Shown here: positions 49,680 to 59,200 of the stretch, piece after piece
Position numbering within the stretch: the first letter of the stretch is position 1
Layout of the letters: each line of letters begins with the position of its first letter
From: Ignelater luminosus
Lineage: Eukaryota > Arthropoda > Insecta > Coleoptera > Elateridae
Direction of reading: 5' to 3'
Length of the DNA stretch: 64,000 bases
Assembly (NCBI GenBank): GCA_011009095.1
Contig: VTPC01000852.1
Span: 1 to 64,000, forward strand
Program-made: the position numbers and the translations under genes
The notes under the pieces: generated by a model
Told to the model about the DNA's origin: nothing
Database searches by the model: none
The model's input: the letters and a program-made list of their open reading frames with translations, nothing else

Positions 49680-51445
49680 CAGGGTGTTTGGTTCACCGCC
49701 GTGTATCTGAAAAGGGATGGTAGAAGACATGATTTGGAACTTATCTAACCTAATACACTATTATACAAAGTGTCACGGTTTCTGAGATATTGTCATTTTT
49801 CATAATTTCACCCAATTGGACGTTTTTCCCCATTTAAATGTGAACACTGCACTATTGGAAACTTTTAATTTGAAGGTAATGATAATTTTATAATCTTTCA
49901 TAACTACTCTATCGATTTTAGTCATTTCCATCCACTCCTACAAGTGATTAAACAAATTAGACCCGGAGAAAGTTAAAAAAATTATGACTCTAAAATTTAA
50001 CTTTTACTTTATAAGGCTATAAAAGAGAAAAATCCAACGGGTGATTATGTTCAAACATTTTTAAAAACATTCTTGTTCTTTGTCCTTTAAAATGACATAT
50101 CACACTTTTAACCATCTGCAGATTCTTAGGACTAACAGGCGGCTTGAATGCAAAGGAACCGTTTGACCACACAAAAGCAAACACTTGATAAAATGTTATT
50201 GGTTGTAGGTTTGGTTTCATAACCATTGATGGTGTTGATTTTTGCATTTTCAACCGTTAATTTTGTGATTGTTGCGTGTTGCAGGCCCGTATCAGTTTGT
50301 GTTGAACTTCACGTTTTATTGCAATCGTTGAATTGGACTATTAAAGTGCATTGAATCTACATTGAATTACACTTGTTTGATTGGACTATTAAATAGTGAT
50401 GGCCCCCAGACATAATAACCCAATCAAATCTGGTGATCGAGCAGGCCATATTATCGGCCCATTTCGCCCTATTCATCTATTGAGAAAGTTGGCATTTAAA
50501 AAGTCTCTTACGGCTATCCGATAGTAGGCAGGACATCCATCGTTTTGAAACATCATTTGTCGGATCCTATCTAGTGGCATTTCATCCAAAATATCGTCCA
50601 AATTGTTCTGTAAAAATTTTTTAAATGCCAACTTTTCCAAAAGATGGATAGGGCGAAACGGACCGATAATATGGCCTGCTCGATCTCCAGATTTGACAAT
50701 CTCGGGTTATTATGTCTGGGAACCATCACTATTTAATAGTCCAATCAAACAAGTGTAATTCAATGTAGATTCAATGCTTTTTAATAGTCCAATTAAACGC
50801 TTGTAATGAAACGTGGAATTCAACTCAAACTGGCACGGACCTGCAACACGCAAAAATCACAAAATTAACGGTTGAAAATGCAAACATCAACACCAACAAT
50901 GGCTATGAAGTCAAATCTACAACTCATAACGTGTTATCAAGTGTTTACTTTTGTGCGGCCAAACGGCTCTTTTTTATTCTAGTCGCTTGTTAGTCCTAAG
51001 AATCTACAGGTGGTTAAAAGTGTGATATGTCATTTTAAAGGGTAAAGAACAAGGATGTTTTTAAAAATGATTGAACATGGTTACCCGTTGGATTTTTCTC
51101 TTTTATAGTCTTATGAAGTAAAAGTTAAATTTTAGAATCATAATTTTTTTAACTTTCTCCGGGTCTAATTTGTTTAATCACTTGTAGGAGTGGATGGAAA
51201 TGACTAAAATCGATAGAGTCGTTATGAAAGATTATAAAATTATCATTACCTTCAAATTAAAAGTTTCCTATAGTGCAGTGTTCACATTTAAATGGGGAAA
51301 AACGTCCAATTGGATGAAATTATGAAAAATGACAATATCTCAGAAACCGTGACAGTTTGTATAATAGTATATTAGGTTAGATAAATTCCAAATCATGTCT
51401 TCTATCACCCCTTTTCGGATATACGTCGGTAAACCAAACACCCTG
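49680..51445. mobile_element. giant foldback Tc1/mariner-like element with arms of about 820 bp
   Basis: The 1766-bp element is flanked by TA (49678-49679 and 51446-51447) and both ends begin CAGGGTGTTTGGTT. The left arm (49680 to about 50503) is repeated inverted in the right arm (about 50626-51445), roughly 90% alike by eye, leaving a loop of about 120 bp. Minus-strand reading of the loop and inner left arm gives DRIRQMMFQNDGCPAYY and RIAVRDFLNANF, the second-aspartate block of a Tc1/mariner-superfamily transposase. The inner right arm on the + strand gives RWIGRNGPIIWPARSPDLT, the block leading to the third aspartate. The element is thus an inverted, tail-to-tail duplication of a truncated transposon. 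No full transposase is encoded. Confidence 0.9.
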
Positions 51446-51447
51446 TA

Positions 51448-54400
51448 TATAAGAAAAGTGATTTATTAATTATTAAAACAGGAAAATATAAATAAGGATG
51501 ACCGAGCTTATTAACCCTGTTGTTTTTCTGATGTTTCCGGTAGTAAGCTGCACTTGTTGCTGTTACACATACTTACATATTTGTCATTATTTACCGGGCT
51601 ATTTCCTTATTATTAGTTTAACTATACTTTTTTCAGTCCGCTTTTATTTCCTGGTATTATTAAAAATTATGATTTATTAGATGTGTTGCTTTTGACGTTT
51701 TTATGATTTTTCGTTTGATATTATATCAAAACCTTTAACTTGGTAATGATTATTTTGCGCTTGTTACATAATATCAGTTGTACAATTATGCTCTCCGTCA
51801 ATGCGACTACTATTTCATCATTTTTCTACTTTGTCGTCTTTTGACTCCTGTGAGTACTTATTTTACCTTTATTAGCTATTTTTTTGAATAATTAAAAATT
51901 TTATCTCACTAATCAAGCTTTTTTAGATTCTAGTCATAATTCTCAATTTTGAGATAGCCATTGATTTAGTAAATAAATTATTTTCTAAAAGTGTTGTTTT
52001 GAATAATTTAAGAGTTTTTGTCCTATAAAAATGTTGGTTTTTAATTTCTTCCTAATTTCAAGAGTACTATTTTCATTGGGAAGCTTAGGTGAATTTTTCC
52101 CTGTCATTTTATAAAGTTTTACTTTGATTTCGTAAGGGCCCCAGAGGCACTCGTGGCTGTGTCACTCGCTTGGTCGGATGTTATTTCTCGTTAATTTTCC
52201 TTGTAACCAGTATCTTGGAAACTGTCTTCTGGGGGTGACTTGGTATTTAGTGTGTCGTACCTTTTTATAGATCACATCACATATGCTTGTAATTGTCAAC
52301 ATTTCTTTTGAGGTTTACCTTCAATATACGACTTGATTGATTTTTGTGTTCTTTATTGCGTACATAATCTTACCTACGCTCAAGGCCACTTATTGAGTTT
52401 AGCCGGTCTTTTAGAGTAAATATTATTGTGACACAAGGTATGTTACAACTTATTTTATTTTTATTTATTACAGTTCAAGTTGTTCAATTTTTTGCATTTT
52501 TTTCTATTTTATCAGGTTTTCCAACCTTAAAATATTTATTAACGTTGTGTTAATTTCTTTTATTATCTTTATTTATTCGAGATGCCAGAAAACTAGAACA
52601 GTTATGTAAAAACAAACATCTCTGTGTACAATCTTTTGCATACCGTGTATTGATTTATAATTGAGACATACATTTCCATACAAAACTAAATAGTTGCAAA
52701 TATTGGCTCTCTTAATTATTTTAGAGCAAAATGCTTTTTCTAAAAATGGAAATTTATTTTTAACAAATTAAAATAATTAACATATAAAGATGTTAACAAA
52801 GCCAATTGTCTTGCAAACCGCGTTGGTAGTCTCTTGCAAAGAGTAATCCCCACATCGTTTTTGGTATACAAAATGGCATGTCAAATGAGCTAGTGACATT
52901 ATTTTCTTTTTATTAAAATTCGCTTGCAGACATAGACATGAATTTCCTAACTCGTAACTCACTCTAAACTTGCAGGTTTAACGTTTTAAGAATTTCCGCA
53001 CATGTATAGCAAACACTGTTGTTTTTAAATTTTCTTAGGCAGGTGTACCTCTGTTATATGGAAACAGAGAGAATCTCAGCTGTTTATGTGCGATTTAATA
53101 TACAGAATAAATTACTTCAGCAAAAATGTGCCATTTACCATGCTCTAATGCATAAAATTCAATATCGTATTATTTGAGTACACACCGTTTAGAAAAAAAT
53201 TTGTTTTTCTCGCTTTATGTTATTTGCTTATTTAGCAATAAGATATACCTATTTTATAAATAGCTTACTTGAACTTAGTACATGTTTTTCCCAAAACAGG
53301 AAACATATCGATCAAGATAGTGATTTTTATTGTAATAAATAGCAAGTTCCAATACGTCAGAACTCAACGCTAATCGTTTAAAAAACATTATAAAGTCTAC
53401 TGTAATACGAATAAATCAATTGGTATAACTTACTTGGAGATGTAAAATTTAAAAAAACAGAATATCAAGATTTCTAAAAAGTGTTTTGAGTATCATAATG
53501 CATTTTTTACATTCTTTGAAACTGTTGATAATAATAATCAAAAGACACACATATATCCTATGTATTTATCAGAAAAAAAAATCATAGAAGTACAAAGAGA
53601 AATATTATATACCTGTACATATTGTATTTGAATTGCTAAGTTCAAAAAAGAGAATTTTGTACCGTACAACACTCCTTTTGCATTTAACAATTCATTTAAT
53701 TTCAATATGTTTGCGTTGACATGCTTTATTCACTACCAACGCATATAAGTTGTTAGACCAAATAAAGCATAACGTGATTTTATCAAATCAATATTTATGT
53801 AGTTATCTTAAATAATAGGTGTAACGAGTATGCTTTATTTAGTAATTTGTTTCAGTAATAGATTACATTTATAAAGTGGTTGTAAATATGAGAATATAAG
53901 TAGTAAATCCTCAAGATCATAAATTTCCACGGACATTTACATTTCTTTAAACAGTAGTATAAATGTACATAATGATTTCTATTTGTTATTGTCCATTATT
54001 TATAGAGGGAGAATGATTGTGAGTAGGAGTAAGTTACAGTAAACTAAGATGGTAATAAGATTGTTGATAAGTTACTTCTGAAGACATTTTCTTATCAGGT
54101 TAATAACCAATCAAGGTATTTAATTATCATCTTTATGCACAGATTTTTCACACAATTTCAAAAGTTTTCTAAACAAGAAACGAGCCGTCCGTATGTGATT
54201 AAATAAGACTTTTTCAACTTTAATTTGGCCAACTCTTGAATGGTCCAAATTTGTGATCTATAACCTGAATTTGTTAAAGTTGTCTACTGTTTCTCCTGAT
54301 TCACAGACGTTTTGTCTGAACCCTGTCTTTTCCTCGATTATGGTTCACATTAATTTAGAGTTTACCTACATCATTCATCATTTGTTCAGATTTCAATCAC

Positions 54401-54890
54401 GATCCATCTCTTAGTTTTGCTTTCCACAGCCCAAATCTTCTATTTAACTATTGGATTTATTTTTGCCTATGGAATTTCTCTTTCTTCTTTTTTAAGGTTC
54501 AAATTAAATAAGTCATCTGTTTTTCTAATAGATTTCTGAAGTCTTATTTTAGATTCCATTCCTTATTTCTTTTGCACAATTCAACCTGTATTTCTGCATA
54601 CGCAACCCTTATCGATTTGGATTAGCGTGTAATACGTCTCTTTAGTGTTATTGGATCTCAATCTAGCTCTTCAATTGAGTTTTAGGATGTTCAGCATCAT
54701 CAGGAAAATTTTAAAGTTTCAGTTGCTTTTCGGCATGTAAGAAGACGGCTTTCATAATTAATTATATCCATTGATAGCTTTTACCTTAACCTTCTGTAGA
54801 AATCTGATATTTCAGATATAAGATGTTTCCTTTTTCCGTTTATCATAAAGTATGTAAGTACGAATTTTATTAATCATACATATATCTCGT
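51448..54890. other. AT-rich non-coding DNA
   Basis: No gene or clear repeat is recognisable on either strand over this 3.4 kb. Confidence 0.6.
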
Positions 54891-54894
54891 TTCT

Positions 54895-55002
54895 ATGGAT
54901 GCGGTTGCCTCGGCGTGTGATAAAGGACGCCGTTTGTGTGGAGAAATCAGTTCGTTGTTGAAAGCTAAAATAGCAAAACTAGAGCATTCAGACAAAGGGT
55001 AG
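54895..55002 (+). CDS. small open frame of unknown origin (35 aa)
   Basis: MDAVASACDKGRRLCGEI followed by SSLLKAKIAKLEHSDKG and a stop. The composition (lysine-, alanine- and leucine-rich, helix-like) and the local rise in GC make it look like a protein-derived scrap rather than chance, but it matches nothing I recognise. It lies 316 bp upstream of the gypsy LTR and outside it. It may be a fragment of another element's gag or a host exon; chance is not excluded. Confidence 0.2.
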   Translation: MDAVASACDKGRRLCGEISSLLKAKIAKLEHSDKG

Positions 55003-55313
55003 AAACCATCTTATGGATTGATATTCCTTTATGGTACTAAGAAAATAATTTGAGTTATAACCTGCCAATTTAAGGATTTGGAAATTTACCTCTGTGGTGA
55101 AGATTTTCTTACTTCATCTTATTATTGCGCAACTGGTCTGATTTGTTACACCATTTTCACGACTTGTACGTTTCGGTTTTTCAGAGGGCTGCCGAATACG
55201 AACGTTATCGGCGACCTACCACCAGATATTCATAGCTTAAAACAAACATTGACGTATACATTGTAAATCTGTACGCTTCTAGCGTTTGAGAGATTTTTAA
55301 CAAACTTTATAAA
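55003..55313. other. non-coding flank of the gypsy element
   Basis: Nothing is recognised in this stretch. The ATAG target duplication of the retrotransposon follows at 55314-55317. Confidence 0.5.
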
Positions 55314-55317
55314 ATAG
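55314..55317 (+). repeat. gypsy target-site duplication, left (ATAG)
   Basis: It matches ATAG at 59366-59369 immediately after the 3' LTR end; with LTR ends TGT...ACA this fixes the element borders. Confidence 0.8.
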
Positions 55318-55334
55318 TGTAACGCACCACCCCT

Positions 55335-55349
55335 AGAATATTCTAGAAA
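55335..55349 (+). promoter_or_regulatory. heat-shock element 1 in 5' LTR
   Basis: AGAATATTCTAGAAA holds GAA, TTC, GAA at exact 5-bp steps (55336, 55341, 55346), a perfect three-unit heat-shock element. An identical copy is at 59002-59016 in the 3' LTR. Confidence 0.6.
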
Positions 55350-55424
55350 AAGTCCCGAACAGTCTCGAACAAGCTGGTCGAATGTGCCGGAGAAATCTCG
55401 AACTATCGAGAATCTTCTACCGTC

Positions 55425-55452
55425 GAATGTTCCAGAAGGAACGCGAACTTTC
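55425..55452 (+). promoter_or_regulatory. six-unit heat-shock element block upstream of TATA
   Basis: Units start at 55425 GAA, 55430 TTC, 55435 GAA, 55440 AAC (mismatch), 55445 GAA and 55450 TTC, all in 5-bp register and alternating orientation. This is the binding layout of heat-shock factor trimers. The block ends 31 bp before the TATA box, as in insect heat-shock gene promoters. The copy in the 3' LTR (59092-59119) is identical. Binding is inferred from sequence only. Confidence 0.65.
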
Positions 55453-55482
55453 TGGGCTTATCAAGAACCACGCGGAAACGAA

Positions 55483-55488
55483 TATAAG
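55483..55488 (+). promoter_or_regulatory. TATA box of the 5' LTR
   Basis: TATAAG within AATATAAGGCGGCG; transcription would start about 25-35 bp downstream (about 55512-55525). The copy in the 3' LTR is at 59150-59155. Confidence 0.6.
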
Positions 55489-55634
55489 GCGGCGTTGACC
55501 GAGCAGAAGCCAGTTCTACAGTCAAGCAGCTAGTAGTTACGAACGAAATAAATGTTAAATAGTGATAAATAAATTCTTCTGTACATAAATAAATAAATAA
55601 TTTAGTGTAAATAAATACTGGAAATAAATTGTAA

Positions 55635-56570
55635 GACGAAGGTGCAACAATTAATTTGTCGTTACAAAGATGTATTTGCTCCTGATGGAGGTCTGGCAGG
55701 TAAAACCAGTGTGGTGACTCATAAAATCAATACGGGAGATGTTCAACCGATACGACAACGTCCAAGAAGGTTACCATGGGCGAAACGAGAAGAAGCGGAA
55801 AAGATTATCGAAGATATGGCTAGCCAAGGTGTTATCGAACCTTCAAACAGCCCTTGGGCATCACCCGTCGTCTTGGTAAAGAAGAAAGATGGTAGTACAC
55901 GATTTTGTGTCGACTATAGACAACTAAATAGTGTCACCAAGAAAGATAGTTATCCGTTACCCAGAATTGATGACACTTTGGACACTCTGTCTGGTTCCAA
56001 GTGGTTTTCCACCCTGGATATGAAGAGTGGGTATTGGCAGGTTGGAATGGAACCCCAACATCGGTTGGTTCTGGCCTATGGCAGTTTACAGTTATGCCGT
56101 TTGGTCTGTGCAACGCTCCAACAACGTTTGAACAATTGATGGAATTGATCCTGAGAGGTTTGTCTTGGAAGACCTGTTTAGTTTACCTCGACGATATTAT
56201 TGTGATTAGTCGAACGTTTGAGGAACACGTGAAGAACTTGGAAGATGTGTTTCTGAGATTACGTGGAGCAAATCTGGAGTTGAGTCCGAAGAAGTGCAAT
56301 CTGTTCCAGAAAGAGGTCAGATATCTTGGTCACTTGGTATCCGAAGATGGAGTAGCGGCTGATCCTGATAAGATTCGTGCGGTCCAAGAATGGCCCCACC
56401 TAAAAGATAAACACGAGATTCGAAGCTTTCTGGGTTTGTGTACTTACTACCGGTGATTCGTCCGTGGGTTTGCAGATATTGCGAAGCCTTTGACAAGATT
56501 GACAGAGGAAGACAGAGATTTTCAATGGGACGCCGACTGTGAATGAGCCTTTAACGATCTTAAACGAACT
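55635..56570 (+). pseudogene. pol: gypsy reverse transcriptase, frameshifted, with stops
   Basis: It would copy element RNA into DNA. Readable blocks in order: [51 protein letters not shown] (first catalytic Asp), [18 protein letters not shown] and VYLDDIIVISRTF (catalytic YLDD), then the thumb-region blocks KKCNLFQKEVRYLGH and IRSFLGLCTYYR. The frame changes between 56065 and 56090, where a few residues also seem lost. TGA stops interrupt the second frame at 56454-56456 and 56544-56546. The N-terminal part begins abruptly at the LTR junction, so protease and gag are gone. All catalytic aspartates are still encoded, but no functional protein can be made. Confidence 0.93.
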
Positions 56571-56573
56571 TTA

Positions 56574-56968
56574 GTGACAGCTCCGATCTTAAGCTATCCC
56601 AGACCCAACGAGCGATTTGTGCTGGACACGGATGCTAGCAATGTCGGAATAGGCGCCGTCTTGTCCCAAGTTCAAGATGGGCAAGAGAAGGTCATCGGCT
56701 ATTTTAGCAAGGTTCTGTCCAAGCCGGAGCGTAACTACTGTGTGACCCGTCGAGAATTGCTTGCAGTCGTCAAGGCCATTGAGCATTTTCATAAGTAACT
56801 TCCTATTGAGAACCGATCATTCTGCACTCCAATGGCTGCTGAAGTTTAAAAATCCTGAAGGTCAAGTAGCAAGATGGCTCGAAAGGCTCTAAGAATATGA
56901 TTTCGAGACCGAACATCGAGCGGGGCGTAGCCATCGCAACGTTGACGCTTTATCTAGAAGACCATGCT
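56574..56968 (+). pseudogene. gypsy RNase H domain, broken
   Basis: It degrades the RNA strand after reverse transcription. The four acidic positions of RNase H are seen in order: FVLDTDASNVGIGAVLSQ (Asp), YCVTRRELLAVV (Glu), FLLRTDHSALQWLL (Asp) and HRAGRSHRNVDALSRR (Asp). It continues in the second reverse-transcriptase frame to a stop at 56796-56798. There a few codons are missing and the frame shifts, and a TAA at 56890-56892 interrupts the rest. It is part of the former Pol polyprotein between reverse transcriptase and integrase. Confidence 0.9.
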
Positions 56969-57313
56969 CCGACGATTGCAAACACTGCTCACGAATCGAG
57001 AATAAGCATGGTGAACATCAAGTACGACGTACCACAGTCGTTGATGATCATTGGAAGCCCGCGAAAATTCAGAAAGACCAGGAAAGCGATCCTGACTTAC
57101 GATTAGTATTGAACTAGAAGATAGCGGATCGTAGACCGTCGTGGGAAGAAATAGCCCGATACGGCTCGATTGTGAAAGCGTACTGGGCACAGTGGGACTC
57201 ACTGAAGGTTCAAAATGGTCTGCTAAAGAGAGTGTTAGAAAACGAAAAAGGAACCGAAATAAGAATGCAGTTAGTGGTTCCCAAGAACAGGGCTCCTGAA
57301 GTGTCGGGGGGGC
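56969..57313 (+). pseudogene. Pol connection and integrase N-terminal region, broken
   Basis: The frame after RNase H stays readable through an unassigned linker with a TAG at 57115-57117. From about 57130 it gives PSWEEIARYGSIVKAYWAQW and LVVPKNRAPE, the usual start of the gypsy integrase region. A run of seven G at 57306-57312, one more than the frame allows, shifts the reading frame; it resumes at 57314 with the HLGVKKTLAKIRERFYW block that supplies the His of the integrase zinc-binding domain. Confidence 0.85.
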
Positions 57314-57364
57314 CATCTGGGAGTTAAGAAAACACTGGCAAAGATTCGGGAACGGTTTTATTGG

Positions 57365-59200
57365 ATGAACTGCAAGGAAGACGTCAGAGAATGGTGCAGA
57401 CGGTGCAAAGTTTGTACAACCGGTAATGGATCACTTGGTAGGAAGAAGGCTCCGATGCGACAGTATAACGTCGGTAGTCCATTTGAAAGAATCGCCATAG
57501 ACATTGCGGGTCCATTCCCAGAGACGGGCGCAGGAAATAAATATATTTTGGTGGCCATAGATTATTTTAGTAAATGGACAGAGGCATACGCTCTAACAAA
57601 CCAAGAAGCGGCTACGGTTGCTGACGTGCTGATAAAAGAACTCTTTAGCCGTTTTGGTGTCCCACTGAAATTGCATTTCGACCAGGGCAGGAACTTTGAG
57701 TCGGCACTATTCCAAAAGTTGTGCCAATCATTGGGTATCAGAAAAACGAGAACTACACCGTTGCACCCTCAGTCGGATGGAATGGTGGAAAGAATGAATA
57801 GAACGATGGGGAAGTACTTATCGAAGGTGGTGTCCGAGCATCAGGGCGATTGGAACCAATACCTGCATCTGTTTCTAATGGCAAACCGCTCGGCTGTACA
57901 AGAAACAACTGGCCAAACCCCAGCTGCGGTGTTGTTCGGGCGCGAAATTCGGTTACCATGTGATCTACAGTTTGGTTTTAAACCCAGTGAAAATGACGTG
58001 ATCGGTGATGATTACGTTGATAACCTTCGTAAGAGGTTAAACTCCATTCATGAAAATGTTCGTCGTAATATTCAGATGGCCAGTGACAAGATGAAAGAGC
58101 GATACGACATTAAAGCCCAAGCAGGAGGGTATCAACCTAGAGATCTAGTTTGGCTCTATCGTCCTCAAAGACGAAGAGGCTTATCTCCAAAGCTGCAAAG
58201 AGCATGGGAAGGGCCCTACAGGGTCATTAAACATGCAGGCGGAAATGAAGTCGATATAGAAGAACCAGAGGCCGAAATACTACCCGCAGCGGTTGTAGCG
58301 ATTGAAGATGAGAGACCCCCGTTTACTAACTTTATAACTTTTTACTCAAAGGGTAGGAAAGCTCGTTTTGGTGTTGTTCATGAACAACAAAGAAACCTGT
58401 TTGAAGTTCCGGAAGAATACTCTCTAGCTCACTGCGTGGCGAAAGATTTGAAGATGTCCCGAGGTATAGCTGTTGACTTCAAGTTCAAGTTTGGTCGCAC
58501 GAGAGAAATATTTTTACAACACCCCGAGGTAGGCAAGACCTGCTATCTACAAGACCAGGGACGATTCCTTTATTATCTGGTCACGAAACCTCGTTCATGT
58601 GAGAAGCCGCAGTATGAGGCTTTGTGGAAGGCTCTTCACAACTTGAAGATACAACTCCAAGCGCACGGGGTGAAGAAATTAGCTATGCCGAAAATTGGAT
58701 GTGGTCTAGACCAACTGGATTGGCGTACCGTGCGAAATATATTGGAAGTAATATTTCAGGACGCCGGCGTGGAAGTACTGGTTTGCAGTTATAATCCCGC
58801 AACATCCTCCCAGAAGTGTCAGAAAACAGTGCATTGTTTCTTTTTCAAAAACTCGAGGTGTACTAGGAGTTCGGCATGCAAGTACCGTCATGATCCAGAA
58901 GCCATGGCCGGAACAAGCAGCCAAATGCGTGGAACATCATTTTCGGCACTGTCACGAGACGCAACAGTGTTAAGAAGGGGGCAGTGTAACGCGCCACCCC
59001 TAGAATATTCTAGAAAAAGTCCCGAACAGTCTCGAACAAGCTGGTCGAATATGCCGGAGAAATCTCGAACTATAGAGACTCTTCCACCGTCGAATGTTCC
59101 AGAAGGAACGCGAACTTTCTGGACTCATCAAGAACCACGCGGAAACGAATATAAGGCGGCGTTGACCGAGCAGAAGCCAGTTCTACAGTCAAGCAGCTAG
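57365..59200 (+). CDS. integrase-macro domain-CCCH zinc-finger Pol C-terminus (611 aa open)
   Basis: This is an uninterrupted 611-codon frame; homology starts earlier (about 57314), so the ATG is only the first Met in the intact part. Residues 1-20: Cys pair of the zinc-binding domain (CRRCKVC). Catalytic core: D46 (AIDIAGPF), D106 (LHFDQGRNF) and E142 (SDGMVERMNRTM), 35 residues between the last two (DD35E). Residues about 257-300: the GPY/F module (AWEGPYRVI). Residues about 333-476: a macro domain of the TARG1/OARD1 type (SLAHCVAKDLKM, GIAVDFKFKFG, YYLVTKPR, MPKIGCGLDQLDW). K408 and D449 align with the human TARG1 catalytic Lys and Asp and keep the same 41-residue spacing. Residues 491-509: a CCCH zinc finger (C-x7-C-x5-C-x3-H). 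From residue 541 the frame lies inside the 3' LTR. Integrase is certain and the macro domain very likely; its role is unknown. Confidence 0.92.
   Translation: MNCKEDVREWCRRCKVCTTGNGSLGRKKAPMRQYNVGSPFERIAIDIAGPFPETGAGNKYILVAIDYFSKWTEAYALTNQEAATVADVLIKELFSRFGVPLKLHFDQGRNFESALFQKLCQSLGIRKTRTTPLHPQSDGMVERMNRTMGKYLSKVVSEHQGDWNQYLHLFLMANRSAVQETTGQTPAAVLFGREIRLPCDLQFGFKPSENDVIGDDYVDNLRKRLNSIHENVRRNIQMASDKMKERYDIKAQAGGYQPRDLVWLYRPQRRRGLSPKLQRAWEGPYRVIKHAGGNEVDIEEPEAEILPAAVVAIEDERPPFTNFITFYSKGRKARFGVVHEQQRNLFEVPEEYSLAHCVAKDLKMSRGIAVDFKFKFGRTREIFLQHPEVGKTCYLQDQGRFLYYLVTKPRSCEKPQYEALWKALHNLKIQLQAHGVKKLAMPKIGCGLDQLDWRTVRNILEVIFQDAGVEVLVCSYNPATSSQKCQKTVHCFFFKNSRCTRSSACKYRHDPEAMAGTSSQMRGTSFSALSRDATVLRRGQCNAPPLEYSRKSPEQSRTSWSNMPEKSRTIETLPPSNVPEGTRTFWTHQEPRGNEYKAALTEQKPVLQSSS
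58972..58984 (+). promoter_or_regulatory. polypurine tract for plus-strand priming
   Basis: AAGAAGGGGGCAG directly precedes the 3' LTR, the standard position for the second-strand primer. It overlaps the open Pol frame. Confidence 0.75.

Larger units (their letters stand above)
55318..55634 (+). repeat. 5' LTR, truncated (317 of 381 bp)
   Basis: It aligns to 58985-59301 without gaps and with about nine mismatches. It lacks the final 64 bp found in the 3' LTR and joins the reverse-transcriptase frame at 55635. It contains heat-shock-element units, a TATA box and several AATAAA motifs. Confidence 0.93.

Noticed and set aside
50017..50253. 78-codon minus-strand frame
   Set aside because: It lies inside the arm of the foldback element and has no separate evidence of being a gene.
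56954..57316. 120-codon minus-strand frame
   Set aside because: Shadow of the decayed gypsy Pol on the plus strand.
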